Part shown: positions 17,675 to 26,662 of the stretch, one piece after another
How the letters are laid out: the number at the start of each line of letters is the position of its first letter
How positions within the stretch are numbered: position 1 is the stretch's first letter
Assembly: GCA_015521735.1 (NCBI GenBank)
Contig: WANQ01000018.1
Span: 1-64,000, forward strand
Length of the DNA stretch: 64,000 nt
DNA from: Pyrodictiaceae archaeon
Lineage (GTDB): Archaea; Thermoproteota; Thermoprotei_A; Sulfolobales; WANQ01
Reading direction: 5' to 3'
The notes under the pieces: generated by a model
The model's input: the letters and a program-made list of their open reading frames with translations, nothing else
The model's database searches: none
Told to the model about the DNA's origin: nothing
Program-made: the position numbers and the translations under genes

Positions 17675-19058
17675 GCCATTTTATTATGTTTTCGAAGTCT
17701 TTACTGTCAATGTATCCTTCTATGAGTATTCCTTTTCCAAGCCTGTAATTATAGAATAATAGTGTTGGTGTTGCTCTTATACCGAATTCTCTATTATAGC
17801 TTCTAGTTTCATCTAATACTAGGTTTACCAGTACTTCGTCTTTTACACAGTTTCTTGCTTTATCTACAATATCTTTTCCGACAATATCTTCAGCGTATTT
17901 AGCAGCCATATCTACACTAGGCTTATTTCCGGAAAGGAGTTCTCTGTACAATCTAACCGTTATATTATAGTATGCTAAACCATTGCCGCTAATGTTATAT
18001 AGGCACCTCATGAATACATGCAATCCTGCTATTTCACGATGTACTATGAAGTCTAATGGTACTAGTTTTAGTGTTCCATTGCTTATTAGTTTTTCTAAGA
18101 CTTTTTCATTGACGCTATAAAACCTTGCACAGTAAGGACACCAATAATCTTCAAATACGTATAACGTTATGGGTGCATTATTGTTTCCTACGACTACTGT
18201 TTCTGTTATGTTTGGCTTAAAGTATACTTCTATAAATCTTGTTCCAAACATATTTGTTACAAGCATTATCATGTATTGCCTTGTAATAATATAGTAGTTT
18301 TCACCTATGTTTTCTAGATATGTTACTCCTTTACTTAAATTGTTCTTAGAGTAGAATAGAAGTGCTGGACGGTACGGTACATTTACTGGTGGATTAGCGG
18401 TTTTCTCTACACTTTCTATTCTCGCCAAGGCTATTGACTGAAGTGTTTTAATCATGTTATCCGTAATGCTTAGATTTATGCTAGTCCAATTAGTTTTACC
18501 ATCAATTATGTATACCTTGGCAGTGTAAGTGAATGTGACATTTACTTTAAGATATCTTGCTATTGCTTCGCTTATAGAATAGTCTAGTACACTGTATCCT
18601 TCAATACTGTCTTCTAGGTATTTTTTAAGACTAGGTATTTCTCCTTTAACGACTATTGATGGATATAGTCTTAGTTTCCAACCCCTACTAGTAGCATTAA
18701 CCATACATAATCCTACATTAGATAAGTCTATTCCTTGTCTGCTGGCCTCTCTGATAAAAATGTTAAGAAATGTTTCTACTTTTTGTTCCTGATCATTGTT
18801 TACGTAGACATATACTAGTGCAGGTTCACTACAATTCTCTAGTCCTTTCACAATGACTTGTTCCTGCATAGTAGTTGTTGCTGGACTACTAGGAGTGGAT
18901 GTCGTAGGCTTAGGAGATGTGGGAGGAGTGGATATCGTTGGACTACTAGTTTCTACATCTATTGTCTTGGCCTCCTTTTCTATTATACTATAGTATATTG
19001 CTCCTCCTATTACAGTAAGTACTATTATTATTACTATAGCTATGTATATGGTTTTCAC
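17661..19058 (-). CDS. Membrane-anchored DsbA-like thiol oxidoreductase with tandem thioredoxin folds
   Basis: A 465-residue protein starting at GTG 19058, with GGTG upstream. An N-terminal anchor (about residues 4-25) is followed by a Ser/Thr/Pro-rich linker (about 35-65). The first thioredoxin-like domain lacks a CxxC but keeps a cis-Pro-like LYPSIVV segment. The second, DsbA-like domain has the active site DYWCPYCARFY and a cis-Pro in IRATPTLLF, with a helical insertion between them. It would act outside the membrane in disulfide formation or isomerisation of secreted proteins. The inactive first domain may bind substrate. The neighbouring surface proteins contain Cys pairs, so they are plausible substrates. 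Confidence 0.78.
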   Translation of the reverse strand: MKTIYIAIVIIIVLTVIGGAIYYSIIEKEAKTIDVETSSPTISTPPTSPKPTTSTPSSPATTTMQEQVIVKGLENCSEPALVYVYVNNDQEQKVETFLNIFIREASRQGIDLSNVGLCMVNATSRGWKLRLYPSIVVKGEIPSLKKYLEDSIEGYSVLDYSISEAIARYLKVNVTFTYTAKVYIIDGKTNWTSINLSITDNMIKTLQSIALARIESVEKTANPPVNVPYRPALLFYSKNNLSKGVTYLENIGENYYIITRQYMIMLVTNMFGTRFIEVYFKPNITETVVVGNNNAPITLYVFEDYWCPYCARFYSVNEKVLEKLISNGTLKLVPLDFIVHREIAGLHVFMRCLYNISGNGLAYYNITVRLYRELLSGNKPSVDMAAKYAEDIVGKDIVDKARNCVKDEVLVNLVLDETRSYNREFGIRATPTLLFYNYRLGKGILIEGYIDSKDFENIIKWLISS

Positions 19059-19215
19059 GTATAATGCACCAACATGTTGCTAGCTTTAAGCATGTATACA
19101 CAACTGAGATTAATAATAGTTTCCTATACTACAAACGTATTCTAGGGAGATAACACTATTATAATACACCTTAACTATACGGTAACACTGTAGAAGCTAG
19201 TAGGTGCTGTAAAGG

Positions 19216-20037
19216 GTGCCCTTATTCCCAATAGATTATAGTGATCGTAAGGAGATTGGCTGTACTGGTGAAAAGGTTTCAGCTATAGGGCTTGGTACAT
19301 GGGCTATAAGAGATTACAGTAGAGCTGAAGAAGTACTGGTTTACGCTGTTGAGCATGGAATTGACTTAATTGATACAGCTGAAATGTATGGGTATGGTAG
19401 AGCAGAAGAACTTGTTGGGAGAGTTATTCGTAGGGTTGGAAAGGATAAGGTATTTGTTACTACTAAGATGCTTCCAGAACACCTAGTATCAAGAGATAGT
19501 GTGTTAAAAGCTGGTAGGGCAAGTCTGCGTAGACTAGGTGTAGACTCAGTAGACTTATTCCTTATACATTGGCCTAACTACTCGTTGAGTATAAGTGAGC
19601 AGGTAAGAAACTTTGAGGTTCTAGTAGAAGAAGGAATTGCAAGATATATTGGTGTAAGTAACTTTAATAGAAGTGAGCTAGAAGAAGCAATTCATGCTAC
19701 ACGTAGAGCTGAGATAGTAGTTGACCAAGTACACTATAGTGTTGTTAACCGTAATGTAGAGTCAACTATACTGCCTTTTGCAGTAGAGAACTGTATTACT
19801 ATTCAAGCATATACTCCTCTAGAGAAGGGAGCAGTAGCCTACAATAGGCATGTTAGGTTCATAGCAAGTAGGATTGGACGTACACCTATACAGGTAGCAT
19901 TAAACTATCTTATATCAAGGCCTCGTGTAACAGCTATCCCTAAGACCGAGAACTTAGAGCACTTAAAGGAGATTATGGGTGCATTAGGCTGGAGGCTTAG
20001 CCCTAGAGATCTAGAGTATCTTGAAGAAAACCTATAA
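19216..20037 (+). CDS. Aldo-keto reductase
   Basis: A 273-residue TIM-barrel NAD(P)H-dependent carbonyl reductase. The catalytic tetrad is visible: Asp and Tyr in DTAEMYGYGRAEE, Lys in VTTKM, and His in FLIHWPNY. The coenzyme-binding end contains ALNYLISRPRVTAIPKTENLEHLKE. It starts with GTG 19216. The Fe-type alcohol dehydrogenase lies 42 bp downstream on the same strand, and the two may form an aldehyde/ketone redox unit. The substrate is not deducible. Full-length and intact. Confidence 0.87.
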   Translation: MPLFPIDYSDRKEIGCTGEKVSAIGLGTWAIRDYSRAEEVLVYAVEHGIDLIDTAEMYGYGRAEELVGRVIRRVGKDKVFVTTKMLPEHLVSRDSVLKAGRASLRRLGVDSVDLFLIHWPNYSLSISEQVRNFEVLVEEGIARYIGVSNFNRSELEEAIHATRRAEIVVDQVHYSVVNRNVESTILPFAVENCITIQAYTPLEKGAVAYNRHVRFIASRIGRTPIQVALNYLISRPRVTAIPKTENLEHLKEIMGALGWRLSPRDLEYLEENL

Positions 20038-20079
20038 AGACTAGTATGTGCCACGATTAAACCGTACATAGGTGGTTTA

Positions 20080-21237
20080 ATGGCTAGCCTAATACATTAT
20101 ATGCCTGCTAAAGTATACTTTGGAGACAATAGTATAGAGGTTTTAGGAGAAGAAGCTAGAAGACTTGGTACAAAAGCTTTATTCGTAGCAACTAATAAGG
20201 CTAGAGTTGCAAGGAAAACAGGATACTATGATAAGATAATGGAGTCGTTGAAGGCTAGTGGTCTAAGTGTCTACGAATACGTAGACGTAGAACATGATCC
20301 ACCCATAGATAACATTATGCATGCTGTAGAATTATTTAAGGATAAAGGCATTGACGTAATAATAGCTTTTGGTGGAGGCAGTGCTCTTGATGCTGGTAAA
20401 GCTATTGCTGTAGGATTATCACTAGGTGATGTACGTAAATACTTGTTCCCCAACATGGTTGAAGAAGAAGTTATACCAATAATAGCTATTCCCACAACAT
20501 GTGGTACTGGAAGCGAGGTTACAAGATACTCTATTCTAACAGACAAGGAGGTAAACAAGAAAGTAGCATTAACAGGATACCCTATAATACCTAGAGTAGC
20601 AATAGTTGACCCACTAACACTTAAAACATTACCAGGAAACCTTACTGCATGGACAGGCTTTGACGCATTATCACATGCTCTTGAAGCATACTTGTCTAAG
20701 AAATCTAATCCAATAGTAGAGCCTATAGCCTTGGAGGCAGCTAAAATAGTTGTAGACAATATCGTTGAATCATACAAGGGTTCTATGGATGCTAAGAGGA
20801 AACTACATCTAGCATCAACTATGGCTGGCATAGCTATTAATACAGCTGGAACAACCATGATCCATGGACTAGGATACTACCTTACAACTCACCATGGAGT
20901 ACACCATGGACTAGCTAATGCCGTATACATGCCATTTGCATTAAAGTACAACTTAGAGAACTTGAGTAACAGTAAGGTTTCTAGACTCCTCAAGGCATTT
21001 AATACTGAAACAATTGAGGACTTCCTATCAATTATATGTAGGGTTCTGGACTCTACAGGCATACCATCTAGTTTATTAGAGCTAGGGTTATCTCAAGGCG
21101 AACTCGACCTCATGGTGAAGAATGCATTAGATTACCGTAGGAATATGGAGAATAATCCAGTAGAGGTTAGCGAGGAAAGCCTAAGGACGGTTATATTAAA
21201 TGCCTTTAAGGGTAGAAGTAGTATCTGCAAGGCTTAA
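20080..21237 (+). CDS. Iron-containing alcohol dehydrogenase
   Basis: A 385-residue group III (Fe-dependent) alcohol dehydrogenase. The NAD(P)-binding GGGSALDAGKAIA (about residues 97-109) and PTTCGTGSEVTRYS are present. The metal ligands lie in GFDALSHALEAYLS and in HGLGYYLTTHHGVHHGLANA. It reduces aldehydes or oxidises alcohols; thermophilic archaeal members are typically NADP-dependent and act on butanol/1,3-propanediol-like substrates, but specificity cannot be read here. It is likely co-transcribed with the aldo-keto reductase and overlaps the opposing HAD gene by 4 nt at its end. Confidence 0.88.
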   Translation: MASLIHYMPAKVYFGDNSIEVLGEEARRLGTKALFVATNKARVARKTGYYDKIMESLKASGLSVYEYVDVEHDPPIDNIMHAVELFKDKGIDVIIAFGGGSALDAGKAIAVGLSLGDVRKYLFPNMVEEEVIPIIAIPTTCGTGSEVTRYSILTDKEVNKKVALTGYPIIPRVAIVDPLTLKTLPGNLTAWTGFDALSHALEAYLSKKSNPIVEPIALEAAKIVVDNIVESYKGSMDAKRKLHLASTMAGIAINTAGTTMIHGLGYYLTTHHGVHHGLANAVYMPFALKYNLENLSNSKVSRLLKAFNTETIEDFLSIICRVLDSTGIPSSLLELGLSQGELDLMVKNALDYRRNMENNPVEVSEESLRTVILNAFKGRSSICKA

Positions 21238-21938
21238 AGAGAACTCTTTCTACAACCCAGGATTCTTATTGTTTTTTCTACTGCTTCATAAAGAGAGGTA
21301 GCTATTTCATCGGGTTCAACCGTTAACTCTACGTCTCTATGCTTAACTAGTACTGCTTTCATACCAGCCTTCTTTGCCCCCTCTACATCCTTCCATGAAT
21401 CCCCTATCATAGCACATTCTACTGGACTTACACCGAGTTTTTCAGCTGCTATAAGGAATAGTTTTGGATTAGGCTTAGATACTCCATAGGCTTCACTAGT
21501 AACTACTACATCAAGGTAGTTATCAAATCCTAGTCTACGTATAATACCCCAAGCCATGTCGTCGTCAGCATCTGTTATCAAGCCCACTTTACCACAAGCA
21601 CTCTTAGCTAATACTAGTGAGGTATGGGAGTCAGGGTAGGGTTTAGCGTATTCTACATGGAATTCAAGATGCATTAAACGTACTTGGCTCTGCGTAACCT
21701 TTAACTTGAAACCGTAGCGAGAAGATAGTATCTCAAGAGCTCTCCAAACAGCTTGACTACTAGTCAACTTCTCCCCACCTACACTATGCACGAGTTCATG
21801 GTACATTCTAAAGTGTTCGTCCCCGCTAAATACTCCTCCATGAATTTCAGACAACTTATTAGATAATGCTCTATGAGCTTTATCATCTGACTCAGCTGTA
21901 ATCAACGTACCAAACAAGTCAAAGAATATAGCTGGCAT
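21234..21938 (-). CDS. HAD-superfamily hydrolase (phosphatase)
   Basis: A 234-residue HAD-like phosphatase. Motif I is FFDLFGTLIT (nucleophile Asp7), motif II the Thr in GLITDADDD, motif III the Lys in SKPNPKLFL, and motif IV the Asp pair in MIGDSWKDVEGAKKAG. The alpha-helical cap between motifs I and II (residues about 15-90) makes it a subfamily IA enzyme similar to phosphoglycolate phosphatase or haloacid dehalogenase. The physiological phosphate ester is unknown. It converges on the Fe-alcohol dehydrogenase with a 4-nt overlap and is divergent from the glycosyltransferase pair. Confidence 0.84.
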   Translation of the reverse strand: MPAIFFDLFGTLITAESDDKAHRALSNKLSEIHGGVFSGDEHFRMYHELVHSVGGEKLTSSQAVWRALEILSSRYGFKLKVTQSQVRLMHLEFHVEYAKPYPDSHTSLVLAKSACGKVGLITDADDDMAWGIIRRLGFDNYLDVVVTSEAYGVSKPNPKLFLIAAEKLGVSPVECAMIGDSWKDVEGAKKAGMKAVLVKHRDVELTVEPDEIATSLYEAVEKTIRILGCRKSSL

Positions 21939-22096
21939 GACCTAGCACCAAGCTAATAGCCTATGCCCATAGTGTTGGAGGAAAAGCTAACTTTAAATCT
22001 TTCCATATATTACGGGTTAGAAGAGCTTAGAGGACAATAATTGGATAAGGTTAGTAGCATAACTAGTGACTGTTAAACCAAAGGTGTTTTAAGGAG

Positions 22097-23257
22097 ATGA
22101 GCATACTCATCCTTTCTCCAAGAGCTATTCCACCCTGGGATAGTGCTATTGCAAGTTTATCAAGATCTAGGCTTAAATCACTAGCTTCTCTCACTAGACA
22201 TCTCACCCTAGTTACATGCTATAGAGACTATAATAGTATCCAGCAGTTACATGAAAATATTGTAACTAATAGTATTTACTTAGACTACTTTAACGAGTTA
22301 AGAAGGTATAGTGTTACGACATACTTTGTTAAAGTAGACCCTGATACCGAGTACAATAAAGCTATTACCAGGCTTGTCTTGGCAACGAAGACTCTAGATT
22401 CAATAGTTCTATGGAATATAGGCATACCCTTACACGTAATCATACCATTATGTAAACCTAGTACATGTATACATGAGCTAATCACTATAGAGCAAAAAGA
22501 TAGTCCACTATTAACAGTTCTTAGTAAAGTAAAACACATAGTATTTACATCTACATCATATACACGTTACACTAAGTTAAGCTCTAAGGGAGTTAGATTA
22601 GCCTACATACCTCCAGCAATTGACACAGAAGTCTATAGGAGAACCAAATGTACTCTAAATAATTATTTTCAAACAGTATGTGATCTAAGAATACTCTACA
22701 TGGGCCCTCTACTATCCGATAGATTTCCGCTTACTATTTTGAGAGCTATGAAAACTCTAGTCGATGAAGGCTATAATATATGCTTATTAGTAGTGTCTAC
22801 TATTAGAAGTAAAAGAAGTCTAACATATTATGGGAGACTGCAACGACTCATAAGAGAATTAGGGTTAGAGAAATACGTTAAAATTAAGCGTAAAGTACTC
22901 TTATCGGATCATGGGAAAGTTCAAACATATAGTTGCTTTGACGTACTACTTTATACACCTATTAAGGGTGTAGAAATGTCTGATCCTCCCCTCACAGTAC
23001 TTGAAGCACTATCTATAGGCTTACCTGTAATCGCCTCTCCTATAGGCGATCTTAAATACCTAGCTAGGCTTGGAGGAGGTTTACTTGTTAATCCACTCAA
23101 CTATACTAGTCTTGTAGAAAGCATTAAGGGCATACACGACGGTTTAGAAGAATACTCGGTTAGGGCTGTTAAAATAGTAGATAATTACTTCTCTCATAAA
23201 GTAGTAGATAAGCGCATAAACATGCTATTAGAATACCTTGGTGGTATAGTTGACTAG
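22097..23257 (+). CDS. GT4-type (group 1) glycosyltransferase
   Basis: A 386-residue GT-B glycosyltransferase. The C-terminal nucleotide-sugar-binding half shows LRILYMGPLLSDRFPL, a LIRELGLEKYVKIKRKV segment and the acidic motif DPPLTVLEALSIGLPVIAS (the E-x7-E-like region of GT4). The N-terminal half is less conserved, starting SILILSPRAIPPWDS. It would transfer a sugar to a lipid-linked or protein glycan on the cytoplasmic face. AAGGTG at 22081-22086 serves ATG 22097. It overlaps the following GT2 gene by 8 nt, so they are translationally coupled and likely act on the same glycan. Confidence 0.8.
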   Translation: MSILILSPRAIPPWDSAIASLSRSRLKSLASLTRHLTLVTCYRDYNSIQQLHENIVTNSIYLDYFNELRRYSVTTYFVKVDPDTEYNKAITRLVLATKTLDSIVLWNIGIPLHVIIPLCKPSTCIHELITIEQKDSPLLTVLSKVKHIVFTSTSYTRYTKLSSKGVRLAYIPPAIDTEVYRRTKCTLNNYFQTVCDLRILYMGPLLSDRFPLTILRAMKTLVDEGYNICLLVVSTIRSKRSLTYYGRLQRLIRELGLEKYVKIKRKVLLSDHGKVQTYSCFDVLLYTPIKGVEMSDPPLTVLEALSIGLPVIASPIGDLKYLARLGGGLLVNPLNYTSLVESIKGIHDGLEEYSVRAVKIVDNYFSHKVVDKRINMLLEYLGGIVD

Positions 23258-24179
23258 AACTGCCATAATACTATTAAACTATAATGGCTTAAGCATATTT
23301 GGTGCAAAAATATTCAAGACGTTTCTTGAAAGTCTTCTTAAATCAATTACCAGTGATGATGTAGTATTATTCGTGGATAACGGCTCTATTGATGAAAGTA
23401 CTAAATTCGTTGAATCAGTATTTAATGAGTACTTGGCGAAAGGATTACTTGACATAGTTAGGCTTAGAAGAAATTATGGGTGGAGTGGTGGTAATAATAG
23501 AGGAGCAGTATATGCTTTAAGGAAATATAATCCAACGTTCTTGGTATTCGTTAACAACGATGTCATCTTTACTCGTAGCTGGATCGACAACTTATTAAAA
23601 TATATGAGCTTGGGTAATCTAGCTATTGCTTCCCCCCTAGTTTACGAGGTAGGCCTTAAAGCCTTCCACTTAGGTGATTTAGTGTTATCTGATGGTGGAG
23701 TTAAACCCATAATACTTGAACCCAGGCAACTAAGCTTTCTAAAACATAGGCATAGGTTAAGGTATGTTAGAATACCCTCAGCTAATGGTTCTGCATTAGC
23801 TGTACATAGTAAGGTGTTTAGAACTCTTAGAGGATTTGATGAGGAGTTTAAAGCATATTATGATGAAGTAGATTTCTGCTATAGAGCTTTAAAGCTTGGT
23901 GTAAGAATAGGAGTTGTTCTTGAATCCATAGTATACCATTTTGGTAGTTTAACAATCAAGGGCATTAGTGGTTTAGTTAATAAGAAGATATCGTTAACTA
24001 CTGAGAGCTCACTATATTTCATGGCTAAGCATTTCAAGCTAAAGGGATTAAGTGGGACCCTGTTATCAAATACTAAATGGGCTATCAAGTTAACCCTATA
24101 CGGGGATTTAAGAGGGTTAATGGGGGTTCTAAGAGGATTAGTATACGGTATACCTAAAGCCTTAAGGACCATACTATGA
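23250..24179 (+). CDS. GT2-family glycosyltransferase
   Basis: A 309-residue GT-A glycosyltransferase. It starts TRTAIILLNYNG, continues with the nucleotide-binding VLFVDNGSIDEST and RLRRNYGWSGGNNRGA, and has the metal-binding acidic motif VFVNNDVIF (rhamnosyltransferase-like GT2). The acceptor-side motif is DEEFKAYYDEVDFCYRA. There are no membrane helices. The gene is coupled to the GT4 gene and may add successive sugars to an N-glycan or S-layer glycan, consistent with the many sequon-rich surface proteins encoded nearby. Confidence 0.83.
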   Translation: MTRTAIILLNYNGLSIFGAKIFKTFLESLLKSITSDDVVLFVDNGSIDESTKFVESVFNEYLAKGLLDIVRLRRNYGWSGGNNRGAVYALRKYNPTFLVFVNNDVIFTRSWIDNLLKYMSLGNLAIASPLVYEVGLKAFHLGDLVLSDGGVKPIILEPRQLSFLKHRHRLRYVRIPSANGSALAVHSKVFRTLRGFDEEFKAYYDEVDFCYRALKLGVRIGVVLESIVYHFGSLTIKGISGLVNKKISLTTESSLYFMAKHFKLKGLSGTLLSNTKWAIKLTLYGDLRGLMGVLRGLVYGIPKALRTIL

Positions 24180-24328
24180 TTAAGGTTTAATAGGCAAGGA
24201 AAAATGCTAACATACTATTAGTTGTACTTGAAGTTAAGAAGGGTATTGCACATGGACTTGGGTTAAAAGTAGGGGAAAGAAAAGATAAAAATTGACAATG
24301 GGTTATCTAGGACTAGGTAATTTTATTT

Positions 24329-26512
24329 TTACTGTGTTTTGGATTCTAGTTCCTTCTTTATCTCCTTTATTGTTGCTAGTACCTTTTCTCTAAACTTTAA
24401 GTAGGCGTCGGTGAACTCCTTCATTGTCTTCTTGCATGGGCCATAGTTTGGCCAGTCTTGGGTTCTTATGCCACGGTTGCCGTAGTCTTTGGTTATTCCT
24501 ACTTTTCTTAGAAGCTCGTTTAGTTCTGGTGATGCCTCGTATGCTTTTACGAAGTCTTCGTATCTCTCCATTAACCTCTTAAGGGCTTTCTCGTCTAGTG
24601 GTTGTAGTATTGATTCTGCGTAGTCGTCTAGTTTGAAGTCTGGTTTCATGTATTCTTGTTGTACTTTTAGCTGGTGGTTGGGGAATTCGGTGTTGGTCAT
24701 GTTTCTTGAGGCGAACGTGTATAGTGTGTCTATTGGTTTTCTCTTAGATGCTGGTAGTAGGTCTAGGCGGTCGAATACGTATTCTGCTTGCTCACGTGTT
24801 AGCTGGTATTTGTCCATTAGGTACTTGATCCACTTCTCACGGTTCCATGGCGAGAATAGTATGTCGTATACTCTTTGTGCTACAAATGTACCTGATAGTG
24901 CTAGATCGTATTGTATTTCCTTAAGCATTTCTACGAGTTTTTCTCTTGGACCAAATACTCCGCTTTCTGCTAAGAATTCTACGAATTCTTCTCTTAGCAA
25001 GTTCCTTCCTAGAACTCTCTTTGACACGAGGTAGTCTATTCTCTCCTTTAAGGGCATTTTCTTTGCTTCTTCTAGCTTCTTCTCATCCTTTAATAATTTT
25101 GCTAATAGCTCGTTTACTTTCTTCTCCTTTTCTTCATCACTTAACTTCTCTATTGCCTTCCATACCAGCTCTGCTGCTACTACATCTCTTAGGTGATCTT
25201 CTAGTCTACCACCCATGTTGGTGTCATAGGTTTGTGTAGGCTTAATGCCCTTCTTTAATGCTTTAGCCATTCCTTCTAGTGCTGCTACCCCTATCAATAC
25301 CTCTTGTGCTACTGTATAGCTTACTGTAATGTTCTGGCCTATGCCCATCTCGTTTAGTCTACGTGCTATTTCTAGGGCTGCTGGATATGCTGCTGCAACC
25401 TTGATTACTAGGTTTGGTCTACCCTTCTCTACGTCAGCTGTCTTGTAGCCCCATAGCAGGTATTCATCGTATACTTTTAGGTCTTCTTCTAGTCTCATAG
25501 CGAATTCTCTTGCTGCTCCAACGCTTTTATCAGCATCGTAGGCTATTAATGGGTTTAACTGGTAGCTTACTAGTCCATCGTGGTAGTCTGACCAGAAGAA
25601 TGGTGGACGGAATACTAGGAAGTTTTCTAGTAAACCAAATCTTGTAGCCTCCATTGCTATGTCGTCAGCATACTTTTCTGGCTCCTTGAACCATTCAGGA
25701 TACTTCTTTGACAGTACTTCTCTAGCATACTTCTTGAACTTCTCCCATAGTGTTGGGTCATCATCATATGCTTTTGCTGCAAGAGCTGGATTGGTTGATA
25801 CTTGTACGTATCCTAGGTGTCTAAGCCATCTTAGCCCTAAAGCATAGTCGTTACCGAACTTACATAGTCCTTTAAGTGATGCTTGATAGTATATGTTGTT
25901 TACGAATAATTCCTTCATAGCCTTAACGTATGATTCAGCAAGGTTGTTCGCGTCTAGTTTCTTCTCAACTTCTCCAGCCATCCATGCAAGCATACTGTTT
26001 CCTTTATTTACTATCTTCATAGACCTAAGCTGTTCATCTATTACTGCTCTTAGTATCACTGGTGACCCATACTCTTTCCTCTCAACCTCCTCCCAGTCCT
26101 TAAGTGCATTTAATATAGCATTCAATGTTGCTTCTACTTCTTCTTTAGAGAAACCTACTCTCTTTGATTCAAGTCCTATAAGGTTCCATGTAATCTCTAA
26201 TAGTACATCATAGGCATAGAATCTGTTTAATACTTGCTTCTTTCTCTCGTCGCCTTTTAGGGTTGCTGGATTAGCTGATGTAAAGACTAGGTTTAGTCTA
26301 CGTATAGCAGAGCCTACCACTTCTAGGAGCTTGCCCTTCATTTCATGGTATAGTATGTGGTCTGCTGCTAGCTTTGTATGGCCCATTAATGCTGTTTTAA
26401 CTATATGGTCTGAGTGATCTGTGCGCGGTGGTACCGGTAGAACTAGCTTTTCTGGTTCACTTGCGGATACTATTTCTTTAACTTCTTCTAGTGACAGAGG
26501 CTTGTTGCTCAA
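24329..26512 (-). CDS. Giant transaldolase-superfamily protein (727 residues)
   Basis: A 727-residue soluble protein with the transaldolase TIM-barrel signatures spread over its central part. STNPAL (residues 239-244) matches the TTNPSL motif, LVIKVAAAYP holds the Schiff-base-type Lys371, and IGQNITVSYTVAQEVL (391-406) matches the GI-x-N-x-TL-x-FS-QA motif. Standard transaldolases are about 215-380 residues; here an N-terminal helical region of about 230 residues and a C-terminal helical, Lys/Glu-rich region of about 280 residues are added. A transaldolase or fructose-6-phosphate-aldolase-like reaction is plausible. It starts with TTG 26512 (GGTGTAAG upstream) and is divergent from a PfkB kinase, suggesting shared control of sugar metabolism. 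Confidence 0.7.
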   Translation of the reverse strand: MSNKPLSLEEVKEIVSASEPEKLVLPVPPRTDHSDHIVKTALMGHTKLAADHILYHEMKGKLLEVVGSAIRRLNLVFTSANPATLKGDERKKQVLNRFYAYDVLLEITWNLIGLESKRVGFSKEEVEATLNAILNALKDWEEVERKEYGSPVILRAVIDEQLRSMKIVNKGNSMLAWMAGEVEKKLDANNLAESYVKAMKELFVNNIYYQASLKGLCKFGNDYALGLRWLRHLGYVQVSTNPALAAKAYDDDPTLWEKFKKYAREVLSKKYPEWFKEPEKYADDIAMEATRFGLLENFLVFRPPFFWSDYHDGLVSYQLNPLIAYDADKSVGAAREFAMRLEEDLKVYDEYLLWGYKTADVEKGRPNLVIKVAAAYPAALEIARRLNEMGIGQNITVSYTVAQEVLIGVAALEGMAKALKKGIKPTQTYDTNMGGRLEDHLRDVVAAELVWKAIEKLSDEEKEKKVNELLAKLLKDEKKLEEAKKMPLKERIDYLVSKRVLGRNLLREEFVEFLAESGVFGPREKLVEMLKEIQYDLALSGTFVAQRVYDILFSPWNREKWIKYLMDKYQLTREQAEYVFDRLDLLPASKRKPIDTLYTFASRNMTNTEFPNHQLKVQQEYMKPDFKLDDYAESILQPLDEKALKRLMERYEDFVKAYEASPELNELLRKVGITKDYGNRGIRTQDWPNYGPCKKTMKEFTDAYLKFREKVLATIKEIKKELESKTQ

Positions 26513-26552
26513 AACTTACACCTTAACCAATACCTACGTGATTTATCATTTT

Positions 26553-26562
26553 AAATTTATAG
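26553..26562 (-). promoter_or_regulatory. TATA box of the transaldolase-like gene
   Basis: Read on the minus strand, CTATAAATTT lies about 45 nt before TTG 26512. Transcription would start near 26528, leaving a short leader of about 15 nt that includes GGTGTAAG. It forms half of a divergent promoter region shared with the PfkB kinase. Confidence 0.5.
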
Positions 26563-26633
26563 TATTTAAACGTTACACAAATAACATTAAAGAGGAGAGA
26601 AAAAGGTTCCTATACAAGTGTATAATAGTATAA

Positions 26634-26641
26634 CTTATATA
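26634..26641 (+). promoter_or_regulatory. TATA box of the PfkB kinase gene, leaderless spacing
   Basis: CTTATATA is centred about 25 bp before TTG 26663, so the transcript would begin at or next to the start codon. The GGGGG at 26657-26661 sits too close to the start to act as a ribosome-binding site. Confidence 0.45.
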
Positions 26642-26662
26642 CTTGGCTGAATTCAAGGGGGC

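Noticed and set aside
20271-20858. Minus-strand 195-codon open frame inside the Fe-alcohol dehydrogenase gene.
   Set aside because: The plus-strand frame has complete enzyme motifs throughout; the opposite frame shows none.
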